DNA from: an uncultured Eubacteriales bacterium
GTDB taxonomy: Bacteria; Bacillota; Clostridia; Christensenellales; CAG-138
Reading direction: 5' to 3'
Length of the DNA: 64,000 bases
NCBI GenBank assembly: GCA_900544555.1
Contig: UQWD01000001.1
Coordinates: forward strand, 124,001 to 188,000
Below, one piece after another: positions 17,236-26,001 of the stretch. The position numbers and the translations under genes were made by a program. Position 1 is the stretch's first letter. Every line of letters starts with the position of its first letter. Under the pieces are notes generated by a model. The model was not told the origin of the DNA. It saw only the letters and a list, made by a program, of their open reading frames with translations, and searched no databases.

Positions 17236-17805
17236 ATGGACGGTATCCAAACGCTTAAACCTCTCATGCTAATTATCATATTTATCTGTTTCATATTCTA
17301 TCTGATTATTCGAAAAAAGAAACCTATAAATATTATTAAATATTCAGCCATATCCCTTTTTATTATTTATGTGCTATTTGTTATTGACGCTGTGTTCTTG
17401 CCTGCACCGACGTCAAGGTTTGGAATCGAGATTCAGCGCCAAGCGGTTGGGACTCTTATTCGCTATAATGTAATACCGTTTACAACAATATGGGGCGTTA
17501 TGAAAAGCGGAGACTTCATGGGAATCGCTACTCAAATAGGCGGAAACATTGCGCTATTTGTACCGATGCCAATCTTACTTATACTCATGGGAAAAACTCC
17601 GAAATCCAGCTTGATTTGGAGCATTTCTATAGTATGCGTAATCGAGCTCTTACAGCTGGCTCTATCCTTGATGTACGGCTTTGCATATCGTTCGTTTGAT
17701 ATTGACGATATCTTGCTTAATGGTACAGGAGTTATGGTTGGCTACTGTTTTTATAGAATAGCAGCTAAAATCAAGCAAACAATGAACGTGCAAAATAACA
17801 CATAA
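17236..17805 (+). CDS. VanZ-like membrane protein
   Basis: The 189-residue protein has about five membrane helices and VanZ-family features such as NVIPFTTIW, an N-I-A-LFVP motif in GGNIALFVPMP, and the closing SFDIDDILLNGTGVMVGY. VanZ proteins give low-level resistance to teicoplanin and other lipoglycopeptides by an unclear mechanism, and relatives are often found beside antibiotic or bacteriocin genes. The ATG at 17236 is preferred because TGGAGG stands just upstream. Its place after the peptide locus makes a self-protection role possible, but that is inference, and it may be expressed on its own. Confidence 0.9.
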   Translation: MDGIQTLKPLMLIIIFICFIFYLIIRKKKPINIIKYSAISLFIIYVLFVIDAVFLPAPTSRFGIEIQRQAVGTLIRYNVIPFTTIWGVMKSGDFMGIATQIGGNIALFVPMPILLILMGKTPKSSLIWSISIVCVIELLQLALSLMYGFAYRSFDIDDILLNGTGVMVGYCFYRIAAKIKQTMNVQNNT

Positions 17806-17854
17806 CTTTTAAAGCATCAAAATATAAAAAATGCTTCGACGCACGAAAAACAGC

Positions 17855-17892
17855 AGAGAAGAGGCGCCATAGCTAAATGACGCCTCTTCTCT
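17855..17892. terminator. Shared terminator of the VanZ-like gene and tRNA-Ala
   Basis: AGAGAAGAGGCG and CGCCTCTTCTCT form a perfect 12-bp stem. On the minus strand a TTTTT run follows shortly after, so it would stop transcription leaving tRNA-Ala as well as that from the VanZ-like gene. Confidence 0.8.
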
Positions 17893-17961
17893 TAAGCCTT
17901 ACTACCAATACGAAACGGATTCGACCATATAAACGCTTCCGTAGTTCGCATGGCCCCATTT

Positions 17962-18038
17962 TGGTGGAGCTTACCGGATTCGAACCGGTGATCTCTACAC
18001 TGCCAGTGTAGCGCGATAGCCAACTTCGCTAAAGCCCC
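17962..18038 (-). tRNA. tRNA-Ala (GGC)
   Basis: The gene reads GGGGCTTTAGCG at its 5' end, with the T-arm CCGGTTCGAATCCGG and an encoded CCA. The anticodon loop CTGGCAG gives anticodon GGC (18002-18004). The acceptor stem has the G3-U70 pair, the known identity mark of alanine tRNA. It closes the accessory region on the right. Confidence 0.96.
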
Positions 18039-18107
18039 AAATAAAATACACGCGCGCTCCTTTCGGCAACCGACCGCATGGCGGCAGTTAATTACCGAAC
18101 AGATGCT

Positions 18108-18136
18108 ATTATACATGCAAAATGGAAATATGTAAA
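18108..18136 (-). promoter_or_regulatory. Sigma-A-type promoter for tRNA-Ala
   Basis: On the minus strand TTTACA and TATAAT are 17 bases apart. The transcript would begin about 65 bases before the mature tRNA. Confidence 0.7.
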
Positions 18137-18144
18137 GCGTTATT

Positions 18145-19248
18145 TTATTTAAAATATTGATAAAGCGTACAAGGCATACCCCCGTTGGACAGCTTCCTTC
18201 TCTTATCCGCCCTTTTCCCGTATATGCGCTCAAAACCCGGGTGCGCTGCGATAATATTGACCTTCCAGCCGGCGAGGCCGTCAAATGTTTGCCGCATCTG
18301 CCGATAGAGTTTTTCAGCTTCGCCGCGCTTCATCATGCGTTCGCCGTAGGGAGGATTGCACAGTATTACGCCCCCGGACTCCTGAGTTGATAATTCAGAC
18401 AACGGTTGGACATGCCATTTGAGCATTACGCCCGCCTTTTTCGCGTGGCGTTTGCACAGCTCAATCGATCGCGCGTCGATATCGCTTCCGGTTATATTTA
18501 GCTTGACGTCATCCCTACAGGAATCAGCAGCCGCCCGTCTTTCTTCCTTAATCATTTCTAGTGGGAAAAAGGGCCAAACCTCAAAGGCGAACGACCGGTT
18601 CTCACCCGGGGCGCGGTTTTGCGCGATCATCGCCGCCTCAATCGGCATTGTACCCGAGCCGCACATTGGATCGATTAACGGCTGCTCAGGCTTATGCCGC
18701 GAAAGCATCGCAACGGCCGCGCCAAGCGTTTCCGAAAGCGGAGCGGCGACATTATACGTTCGGTAGCCTCTTCTTGAAAGCCCGGCGCCACAGCAATCCA
18801 GCGCAAGCGTCGCCTGATCGCGCAGCAAGCCGACTTCAACAATCATTTCAGACCCGGTTTCAGGTATGACGCTTGTTTGATAGGCGGAAAGCAAATTTTC
18901 CACAATAGCTTTTTTAACGATACTTTGACAGTCCGAAACGCTGAACAGCGTGCTTTTCGCGCTCTTTCCATTAACATGAATATAGGCGTCCCTTGCGATA
19001 TAATCCTTCCAAGGGAGCGATTTGACGCCCTCAAACAGTTCCTCAAACGAGCAAGCCGCGAAGGAACCAACCTCCAGCAAAACCCGCTCAGCCGTACGCA
19101 GCCACAGGCATGCGCGCGCCATTTCACGCAGCCCGCCTTCAAAACGTACGCGCGCGTCCTCAACGCATAGTTCAGCAAAACCCAAAGCGCGAAGCTCCAT
19201 CGCAACAACCGCTTCAAGTCCCAGCTTGCATGTTGCTATCAATCTCAT
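18145..19248 (-). CDS. THUMP-domain RNA methyltransferase (RlmL/YpsC type)
   Basis: The 367-residue protein has an N-terminal THUMP region (residues about 50-160) that binds RNA and a SAM-dependent methyltransferase domain with DPMCGSGTMPIEAA at about 195 and the catalytic NPPYGERM at about 300. This matches the class that methylates guanine N2 in 23S rRNA (RlmL, Bacillus YpsC). Its ATG overlaps the stop of the TPR gene as ATGA, so the two are translationally coupled. It is the last gene of a four-gene unit running from 22656 down to 18145. Confidence 0.92.
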   Translation of the reverse strand: MRLIATCKLGLEAVVAMELRALGFAELCVEDARVRFEGGLREMARACLWLRTAERVLLEVGSFAACSFEELFEGVKSLPWKDYIARDAYIHVNGKSAKSTLFSVSDCQSIVKKAIVENLLSAYQTSVIPETGSEMIVEVGLLRDQATLALDCCGAGLSRRGYRTYNVAAPLSETLGAAVAMLSRHKPEQPLIDPMCGSGTMPIEAAMIAQNRAPGENRSFAFEVWPFFPLEMIKEERRAAADSCRDDVKLNITGSDIDARSIELCKRHAKKAGVMLKWHVQPLSELSTQESGGVILCNPPYGERMMKRGEAEKLYRQMRQTFDGLAGWKVNIIAAHPGFERIYGKRADKRRKLSNGGMPCTLYQYFK

Positions 19249-20969
19249 TTATCGCCGTCTTCCTCCACAAATTCCATGAGTTTTGTGAGCGCGTTATTCA
19301 GCCTAAGCACTGTTATGCCGTAGCTGTGGCATACCTCCGGTTTGGCCACCTTAATACTTGCGGCCCGGCAAGCAAGGTATTCGAGCGCTGCCGCCAGCGC
19401 CTGTATCTGCGGCCGTCGAATAACCGGGTAAACCGTTAGCGAGTTGACATACCTGTTCCATATTCGGACGGCGTTGACGAGCGTCTCCTCCGTGCGCGTC
19501 TGGTGCATGTTGTTAAAGCATAGCTCCATAACATCACGGTACGATTTGGGCACGTTCTCAGGAATCAGGCGAACCACGCTTACGTGGCTTTCGATCAGAG
19601 AACCATTCATGTATGCGATATATGGCTCGGCGACATTCATTTGCTTTAGCATGCCGAAAACGTCCTTCTTTAACTCGTCCGGCTGTGAGCGGCGCAGCAG
19701 AAAATCCCGAAGGAGTAATTCAGATTCCTCGTCGTTAACCGTTGCAAGCAGGCCGAGCATGGCCCGCTTAATATGAGTATCCGGCATATCCAGGCCCCAT
19801 CGTACGAGCGACTGGAACTCCTCGTCCGAATTCCAAAGTTTTTTGAGTTCATCCGCGCTTTTATGCAAGTAATCGTTTAGTTTATGGATTCGATTCAGCA
19901 TCTCATCCAACGGCACCTGGTACTGAATCAATATCCCCTTCTTGCGCGGCGCTCCTTCTGCCGCAAATCGGCAAATCGCCCGGTAATACCGGGCTATGCT
20001 ATCATACCGGTCAATTTTCAACAACCTGTCATAATAGTATATCGCCCTCATATAGTCGCCAAGGTTGTAGCAGCATACGCCGAGTCGGTGAGTGATGCTT
20101 GAATCGTACGGCGCCATGCGGAAAAGCCGGCTGAGCACATCAAACGCCTCCCGATACCGCTGCATTTCCATCAGCGTGATGCCAATACGATTCAAATCAT
20201 CCGGTTCGCTCGCGCCGCAGGCTATTAGGAAAGCCGCTTCCTTTTCAGCAAGCTCATCCTGTTTAGCCGCTTTTAAGAAAAGCGCCATATTGCAATGCGC
20301 CTGAACATCGTCCGGCGTTTCAGTCAGTACGATTTGCACCTGTTTAGTCGCCTTATCGTATTCGCGAACGCAGAAATACGCAAGCGCTAGATTGTTCCTA
20401 GCATGAAGCATCTGCGGGTTTTCCGATACGACCTTCTCGAGAACAGTTATCGCACCCTCATAATCGTCATGCTCTATGCGCTCCTTGCCCAGTCGAGCCA
20501 GGCGGTACGCCTCGGCCCTGTCAATATCGGGAAGCTCGTACAGTTCCGGGCGCTCCCAGTCTGAAAAAGCCTCAAGCGTTTCATACGCTTCAGGCGCGAA
20601 CTCGCCCTCCGGATCCAGCTTCAAGTATTCCTCAAAGCTCTGGTACGCGTTTTCATACTCCTGCATGCCGATAAAATTGCACCCCATGCCAAAATGCCAT
20701 TCGCTCGGCCTATCCGGTTTAGAGGGGAAAAGAGTAAAAAGAGCGCGGTTCGACTCTTCAAACCGGTTCATCTCGGATAGCACCTCGGCTATCGCAAGTT
20801 TTATATCCGCGTTAGCGGGATCTCTTTTCAACGCTTCTTTATACATTGCCAAAGCGTCCAAGAGATTGTTTTTATCCAGCTTGGACATACCCCGCCGAAA
20901 GAAAAAATCTCCGGATTGATTGAAGGATAGAACCTTCCCTGCTCTGACCTGCTTTTCTTTACCTGACAT
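19245..20969 (-). CDS. TPR-repeat protein
   Basis: The protein of about 574 residues has several tetratricopeptide repeats from residue about 20 to 330, for example LLDALAMYKEALKRDPANAD and AITVLEKVVSENPQMLHARN. It has no signal peptide or membrane helix, so it should be cytoplasmic. TPR arrays bind other proteins; no enzymatic motif is seen. I chose the second ATG (20967-20969) because AGGAG lies six bases upstream; an ATG two codons earlier is too close to it. The start overlaps the end of hslO, suggesting coupled expression. Confidence 0.85.
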   Translation of the reverse strand: MSGKEKQVRAGKVLSFNQSGDFFFRRGMSKLDKNNLLDALAMYKEALKRDPANADIKLAIAEVLSEMNRFEESNRALFTLFPSKPDRPSEWHFGMGCNFIGMQEYENAYQSFEEYLKLDPEGEFAPEAYETLEAFSDWERPELYELPDIDRAEAYRLARLGKERIEHDDYEGAITVLEKVVSENPQMLHARNNLALAYFCVREYDKATKQVQIVLTETPDDVQAHCNMALFLKAAKQDELAEKEAAFLIACGASEPDDLNRIGITLMEMQRYREAFDVLSRLFRMAPYDSSITHRLGVCCYNLGDYMRAIYYYDRLLKIDRYDSIARYYRAICRFAAEGAPRKKGILIQYQVPLDEMLNRIHKLNDYLHKSADELKKLWNSDEEFQSLVRWGLDMPDTHIKRAMLGLLATVNDEESELLLRDFLLRRSQPDELKKDVFGMLKQMNVAEPYIAYMNGSLIESHVSVVRLIPENVPKSYRDVMELCFNNMHQTRTEETLVNAVRIWNRYVNSLTVYPVIRRPQIQALAAALEYLACRAASIKVAKPEVCHSYGITVLRLNNALTKLMEFVEEDGDK

Positions 20970-21870
20970 CTCCATCTCCTGATACGGTACTTTCCGCTAA
21001 AAGCGTTTTTAAATCTTCCTCGCTAAAGGAATATTTTTTATTACAAAAGTGACAAGTGAGCTCCGTTCCATGATCCTTTTCCATCATATCCTCCAGTTCT
21101 TCCCGCCCCAGTGAAATCAAAGCCTGTTCCAGCCTGTGGCGGCCGCAATCGCAGCTGAGCAGCGGAGCGCTCCTGTGCGTTAAGGATAACTGAACGCCCT
21201 CGAAAATACGCGATAGCGACTCGTTCAGATCCACTCCGCGCTCAAGCAGCACGGCTAGGCTTTTTATCGCGTCCACCCGGGATTGAAGCGCGTCCAATAC
21301 TTCCGCGGGGCATTGCGGCAGGGGTTGGATTATCAGCCCTCCCGCCGCCAGTGTACGCCCTGATACGGCGTCCACCCGTACACCCAGGTAAACCAGTGAG
21401 GGCTGCTGTTCGCTAAGGGTGAAATACTGGGCGAAATCCTCGGCAATTTCACCTGAAACAAGCTTGCACCTGCCGATATAAGGCTCTTTCATATACAGGT
21501 TCTTTATCACGGTCATATCGCCAAACCAGCCTACCGCTGCCGATACGTTCAGCTTTCCGTCCGGCCCGGGAGGTAGCTCAAGACCCGGGTTTTCGATATA
21601 CCCCTTCACCGTTCCGTCCGGACGGCCGACGCATACGATATTCCCCGCGGGCCCCCCTCCCTTAATGATGCAGGAAAGGCTGGCGGATTCATGCTTCAAA
21701 CGCACCGCCATCATTGCCGTACCCATAAGCGTCCTGCCAAGGGCGGCAGTGCATACGCGGGACAGCGCGTGCGTTTTCCTAGCCTGTTCAACCATGTTCC
21801 CCGCGGATACCGCCGTTATGTTCACCGTTCCATCAGCCATTAGGCCGCGAAGCATTGTATCTTTCATCAT
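20959..21870 (-). CDS. hslO: Hsp33 redox-regulated chaperone
   Basis: The protein matches Hsp33: an N-terminal domain from DTMLRGLMADGTVNITAVSA, the middle GYIENPGLELPPGPDGKLNV, and the C-terminal zinc switch made by CDCGRH and CHFCNKKYSF. In reduced form the four Cys hold zinc; oxidation with unfolding turns on its holdase activity. Several ATGs lie close together. The one at 21868-21870 has GAGG eight bases upstream and fits the family start; upstream ATGs at 21876 and 21900 are alternatives. It sits between a methyltransferase gene and the TPR gene on the same strand. Confidence 0.93.
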   Translation of the reverse strand: MMKDTMLRGLMADGTVNITAVSAGNMVEQARKTHALSRVCTAALGRTLMGTAMMAVRLKHESASLSCIIKGGGPAGNIVCVGRPDGTVKGYIENPGLELPPGPDGKLNVSAAVGWFGDMTVIKNLYMKEPYIGRCKLVSGEIAEDFAQYFTLSEQQPSLVYLGVRVDAVSGRTLAAGGLIIQPLPQCPAEVLDALQSRVDAIKSLAVLLERGVDLNESLSRIFEGVQLSLTHRSAPLLSCDCGRHRLEQALISLGREELEDMMEKDHGTELTCHFCNKKYSFSEEDLKTLLAESTVSGDGDVR

Positions 21871-21909
21871 TGACATTTCCTCAGCTTTTAACCCCGTCAT
21901 AAGGGGCGT

Positions 21910-22656
21910 TTATTTTTTAGCGTTCGGTTTAACGGCGACGAATTGTATCCGTTCGCTGCACGGCCTCGGAGGCCTATCCGAAAACGCTTCGTAAATCCCT
22001 TTCATCTCGAATCCGGCGCGTTTAAGCGCTAAAGACAATTCGGCCTGCGAATGCGCGCGCTGCGTATGCTCCTCCGTAAATCGCTCGTAAAGATTCCCCC
22101 GGCGTATGAAAAAGCTTAACGACATTCTCACAAGCTTTGATTTATCATCATACGCGTTCAGCCATACATAGGCGCGCTCTGAGTCATCCTCTCCAAACGA
22201 CCGGTTGCCCAGCACCTTCTCAAGCTTATAGCGCGAGGATACGTCGAACATCAGCAGCCCCCCCGGCTTCAGGCAGGCGAACGCACTATCGAAGAACCGT
22301 TCAACAGCGCTTAAGGATGTTAGATAATTGACGCCGTCGCATACGCACAATATAACGTCCGCGGGCTTATGCAGCTCAAGGCGGCTCATATCCTGCCGCA
22401 CAAGGGAAACCCTGACCCCCGCCGCCCGCATGCGCTCCGCCGCGATTTGGAGCATATCCTCGGAACAATCCACGCCCGTAAGACGATGGCCGCGTTTAGC
22501 CATTCTTAGAGAAATCTGTCCTGTACCGCATGCGCAATCCACTATGGACAGCTCGCCGTCCGGCATCATCGAAAGAAGGTATTCCGCCCATTTATCATAA
22601 TCCACGTCCGCCATAAGCGCGTCGTAAACCTCGGCAAATCTTTCATATGCGCTCAT
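21910..22656 (-). CDS. Class I SAM-dependent methyltransferase
   Basis: The 248-residue protein opens MSAYERFAEVYDALMADVDY, followed by the SAM-binding loop VDCACGTGQISLRMAKRG (about residues 39-56) and an acidic residue in TGVDCSEDML. This is a typical small-molecule methyltransferase of the YqeM-like group. GGAGG stands nine bases before the ATG. It is the first gene of the unit with hslO. Its substrate cannot be read from the sequence. Confidence 0.88.
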   Translation of the reverse strand: MSAYERFAEVYDALMADVDYDKWAEYLLSMMPDGELSIVDCACGTGQISLRMAKRGHRLTGVDCSEDMLQIAAERMRAAGVRVSLVRQDMSRLELHKPADVILCVCDGVNYLTSLSAVERFFDSAFACLKPGGLLMFDVSSRYKLEKVLGNRSFGEDDSERAYVWLNAYDDKSKLVRMSLSFFIRRGNLYERFTEEHTQRAHSQAELSLALKRAGFEMKGIYEAFSDRPPRPCSERIQFVAVKPNAKK

Positions 22657-22775
22657 TAAACGTAACCTCCGCTACTATACTACATAACAGGTTCAGGCAC
22701 AACGGCCCTTGAGCCTGTTATTCCGGCTTATTACCGTTTATTCACAGTATTGACACCATCTCCATAAGATGGACT

Positions 22776-23441
22776 ATGACAACTTTGTATGTTTATAATA
22801 ATCAAGCCGGACGGTTTGAAACGGTTAAGGATCCCTACGCAGGCCTTCCTTTCATCCGTTACAGCAAATTGACCATGCGCGATTTGCTGGGCCATTGGCA
22901 GCCGGAAATCGCCTGGACGGATCGCCGAGCGCTGGAGGCTTACGACGCATGCTGCGCGCTTTGGCGGGAAACCATACCCGTTAACTCAGCCTTCCGCCCG
23001 CTTTGCGTCTGCCGTACCGCTTACCCATCCGCACATTATGCGGGCTGCGCGTTTGATATGGGTAAAAGGTTCCCCGCCTCAAAACGGGAGAGGCTCCGCT
23101 TAGCCTGCATAAACGACGGCGAATGGGATTATGTAGAACCCTCGCATACAGCGCCCACATGGGTTCATGCGGAAATCCGCCCCGACTGCGGGAAAAGTCC
23201 CCGAAATCTATTTCCGCGGCTGCGTATCGGGGATAAGGGAGTATACGTTTTTTTGCTCCAGGAAGCGCTAAGTTTGCTAAACGCATCCCTTGAAGCTGCA
23301 TCAGGCTGTTTTACGGCTAATACCAAAAATGCCCTGATCCGGTTTCAAAAAGAGCAAGGGCTTATACAGACCGGCGAAACGGATCCGCATAGCTGGGCAG
23401 CCCTTTTTCACCGGTCATGCGCCAAGAACGGCACATTATAA
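22776..23441 (+). CDS. M15-type peptidase with C-terminal peptidoglycan-binding domain
   Basis: Residues about 40-145 of the 221-residue protein form a Peptidase_M15-like fold: NSAFRPLCVCRTAYPSAHYA, H-x6-D in HYAGCAFD, and the third metal ligand in WVHAE. Residues about 150-215 are a peptidoglycan-binding domain (RIGDKGVYVFLLQEALSLL). Such proteins trim the peptide stem of the cell wall. No signal peptide is visible, so it may act inside a mother cell or spore, or leave the cell by lysis. The start has only a weak ribosome site. Its last bases overlap the end of the convergent kinase gene by six. Confidence 0.85.
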   Translation: MTTLYVYNNQAGRFETVKDPYAGLPFIRYSKLTMRDLLGHWQPEIAWTDRRALEAYDACCALWRETIPVNSAFRPLCVCRTAYPSAHYAGCAFDMGKRFPASKRERLRLACINDGEWDYVEPSHTAPTWVHAEIRPDCGKSPRNLFPRLRIGDKGVYVFLLQEALSLLNASLEAASGCFTANTKNALIRFQKEQGLIQTGETDPHSWAALFHRSCAKNGTL

Positions 23442-24125
23442 CCGCTTTTTTATAAGCCCTCTGTTTGATATTACTTTTATCGCCTCATCGGTTATCTTGT
23501 CGGCTCCCATCATCCTACCGCCCTGCATGCAGGGGATTACAGCGACATTGTCAAACCGTGCTGCGCACTCCAGATATTTTAACCGCGCGCGCTGCTGGAT
23601 ATCGCTGGAGGCTTCATAAATATCCTTTCCGCTGCCTACATAATCCCTGAACCCCTTTCGCTCGACATTTATCCCGGCAGCATCGGCAGAAACGTCAAAA
23701 AACAAATGTACGTCCGGCTCGGGGATGCCGAAATGACGAAACTCCAAATCAAAAACCCACTCCACTATATCCGGTTTATTCAAATCACAGTCCCGAATAC
23801 TCTGATAAACGGCGTTTGAAAGAACGTAGCGGTTAATCAGAAGAACATCGGCTGACCCATCCTGATAGGCTTTAAGATCCTCCCACCTGTCGAGGGCGAA
23901 CCAAAGCGCCATGCTCATGCCGTCCACCTTATCCGCCTGCACGCCCTCCACTCCGGAGAGCAGCTTGCCGACCTGCCGGCCGAAAAAGCTGTGATATACG
24001 GGATATGATCGCGTTTGAACGGTGTAACCAGAAGCGCGAAGCGCTTGAGCCAGCCGATCGAATTGAACGCTTTTGCCGCTTCCGTCTATACCCTCTATCG
24101 CGATTACAGTTGTTTTATCCAACAT
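23436..24125 (-). CDS. dTMP kinase-like protein
   Basis: The 229-residue protein has a P-loop, IEGIDGSGKSVQF (residues 10-22), a DRW motif in WFALDRWEDL, NRYVLSNAVYQ and a lid-like segment around ERKGFRDYVGSG. These match the thymidylate kinase family, which makes dTDP from dTMP. It may be a second, divergent member, because the family's usual neighbours (holB, for example) are absent. Its ATG overlaps the stop of hflX by ATGA, indicating co-translation. Confidence 0.85.
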   Translation of the reverse strand: MLDKTTVIAIEGIDGSGKSVQFDRLAQALRASGYTVQTRSYPVYHSFFGRQVGKLLSGVEGVQADKVDGMSMALWFALDRWEDLKAYQDGSADVLLINRYVLSNAVYQSIRDCDLNKPDIVEWVFDLEFRHFGIPEPDVHLFFDVSADAAGINVERKGFRDYVGSGKDIYEASSDIQQRARLKYLECAARFDNVAVIPCMQGGRMMGADKITDEAIKVISNRGLIKKRL

Positions 24126-25927
24126 CAGTGCTTCTCCGTTCCGCCTTTATTGTTCATATCAGCTCCGCCAATGATATTCTTAACCCGGCGCAGCGTCGCG
24201 TCGTCCATACTTGCGCGAATAAGCGTGCCGTCCTCTTCATGCCGTTCAAAGATCACACCTCCCTGTGCGCGCAAAAACGAAGCCGCTTCATATTTATCGT
24301 ATGGAACGAAAACCTCCTCCTCAAAACTATTACTGTTTAAGACCTTCTCGACCTTTTCCAAAAGTGAATCAAGCCCGCTATGGCTGAGCGCGCTGACAAG
24401 CGCGTCGGTTTCCTTTAAATATGGCGCGTTGTTGGTTTTATCGGATTTATTATACGCGTTCACTCTCGGGGTATCGCCCGCGCCAAGACCTTGCAGGACG
24501 TCCTCGACTACATCTGCCTGAGCGCGGTAATCGTCAGCCGAGCTGTCGATCACGTGTACGATAACGTCCGCGTACCGCACCTCGTCAAGGGTTGAGCGAA
24601 AAGCCTTAACCAAATCATGGGGAAGCTTATTGATAAAGCCTACGGTATCGCAGAACAGCGCTTGCGTTCCATTTGGCAGTTCCACCATGCGGACTATCGG
24701 ATCGAGCGTCGCAAAAAGCTTATCCTCCGCCAACGCGTCCGCGCCGGAAACAGCGTTGAGCAGAGTGGATTTGCCCGCGTTGGTATAGCCAACCAGCGCG
24801 ACGGCGGGCGTTTTATTTTTTTCCCGTCGTTCTCGCCTCACTCCGCGCTGCTTTTCAATCTCCGACAGTTCACGCTCAAGCTCAAAAATGCGCCGGCGCA
24901 GCCTGCGCCTGTCGACCTCAAGCTTTTTTTCGCCGGGGCCCCGCGTACCTATTCCGCCCCCTAGCCTTGAGAGCGCCTGCCCCTGCCCGGTCAGCCTCGG
25001 CAGTCGATATTTGAGCTGGGCGAGCTCAACCTGAAGCTTTCCCTCGCGCGAAGCGGCGCGCGCGGCGAATATATCAAGAATCAGCGTCGTACGGTCGATA
25101 ACGCGGCAGCCAAGGATTTGCTCCAGATTGCGCAGTTGCACGGCGTTGAGCTCATCGTCAAATATAAAAAGATCCGCATTGAGTTCGCTGGCTTTAAGCG
25201 CTAGCTCCTCCGCCTTTCCGCTGCCGATATAGGTAGCATTATCAGCAGCCCGCCTTCGCTGAGCAAAGCGACCTACTACCTTCGCGCCCGCGGTATCCGC
25301 AAGCCTAGCGAGCTCATCGAGCAAGGCCTCTTCTCCCGAACCGTACATACCCACGAGGATCGCCCGCTCAGGCCGGCCGCCCTCCTCTTGGGAATCTCCC
25401 CTCAACCTTAAGTCCGCCTCCCGTATCTCAGCGATTAGCGCCTTTTGCGGAAGCCTGTAAGGCTGCATCGGGCCATACACCAGCGCGGATCGCTCGCCCC
25501 CCTCCATATCGCCCAAGAACGCCGCGTATACGGCTATGGGCTTTGCGTCCGCAACGCCGACAGCGGCAATCGCGTCCAGCCGCATGGAGCGCAGCGTTCC
25601 GAGATCCACACCGGACAGGCATGCGTTCCCATTTGGATGCGTATGAATGCAGCGAACGCCGGACAGCCCGTGTTCACTGCGGGTCAAGCGCATATCCGGC
25701 ATGCTCACCTTGCTTGCGTCACCTATCGATACGTCTTTCACCCGCCCGTCGCGGGATATGTATACGGAAACCTCTCGCCCCAGGCTGCCCGTAAATCCGG
25801 CCATTGCTTCAATCAGATCGTAAGGAACAAACTCATACTGCTGCGCGCGTATATCGTAAAGCGAAAGCATTTGATCAAGAACCGAATCCCTGATTCCAGC
25901 CGTATTTCCATTTATCTTTTTATCCAT
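24125..25927 (-). CDS. hflX: HflX ribosome-associated GTPase with N-terminal JAMM-like domain
   Basis: The 600-residue protein carries the HflX core: GGIGTRGPGEKKLEVDRRRL, the glycine-rich segment GRFAQRRRAADNATYIGSGK, and a G domain with Walker A GYTNAGKST, DTVGFINKLP and NKSD. HflX binds ribosomes and rescues stalled or heat-damaged ones. Residues about 1-170 are an added domain containing IHTHPNGNACLSGVDL, which fits the JAMM/MPN metal motif H-x-H-P...S-x2-D. Such an extension occurs in clostridial HflX as I remember them; its activity is not established. I chose the ATG at 25925-25927 with AAAGGA nine bases upstream rather than one ten codons earlier without a site. Confidence 0.93.
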   Translation of the reverse strand: MDKKINGNTAGIRDSVLDQMLSLYDIRAQQYEFVPYDLIEAMAGFTGSLGREVSVYISRDGRVKDVSIGDASKVSMPDMRLTRSEHGLSGVRCIHTHPNGNACLSGVDLGTLRSMRLDAIAAVGVADAKPIAVYAAFLGDMEGGERSALVYGPMQPYRLPQKALIAEIREADLRLRGDSQEEGGRPERAILVGMYGSGEEALLDELARLADTAGAKVVGRFAQRRRAADNATYIGSGKAEELALKASELNADLFIFDDELNAVQLRNLEQILGCRVIDRTTLILDIFAARAASREGKLQVELAQLKYRLPRLTGQGQALSRLGGGIGTRGPGEKKLEVDRRRLRRRIFELERELSEIEKQRGVRRERREKNKTPAVALVGYTNAGKSTLLNAVSGADALAEDKLFATLDPIVRMVELPNGTQALFCDTVGFINKLPHDLVKAFRSTLDEVRYADVIVHVIDSSADDYRAQADVVEDVLQGLGAGDTPRVNAYNKSDKTNNAPYLKETDALVSALSHSGLDSLLEKVEKVLNSNSFEEEVFVPYDKYEAASFLRAQGGVIFERHEEDGTLIRASMDDATLRRVKNIIGGADMNNKGGTEKH

Positions 25928-26001
25928 ACTGTAGATCCTTTGTTGGTTTAAGTTCATTATACGTATTTTTCGGTAATTCCGTCAAGTCGAGCCGACGCGG
26001 C

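Noticed and set aside
1473..18038. Attachment sites from duplicated tRNA ends
   Set aside because: I looked for a second copy of the 3' ends of tRNA-Leu and tRNA-Ala in the interval and found none; there is also no integrase.
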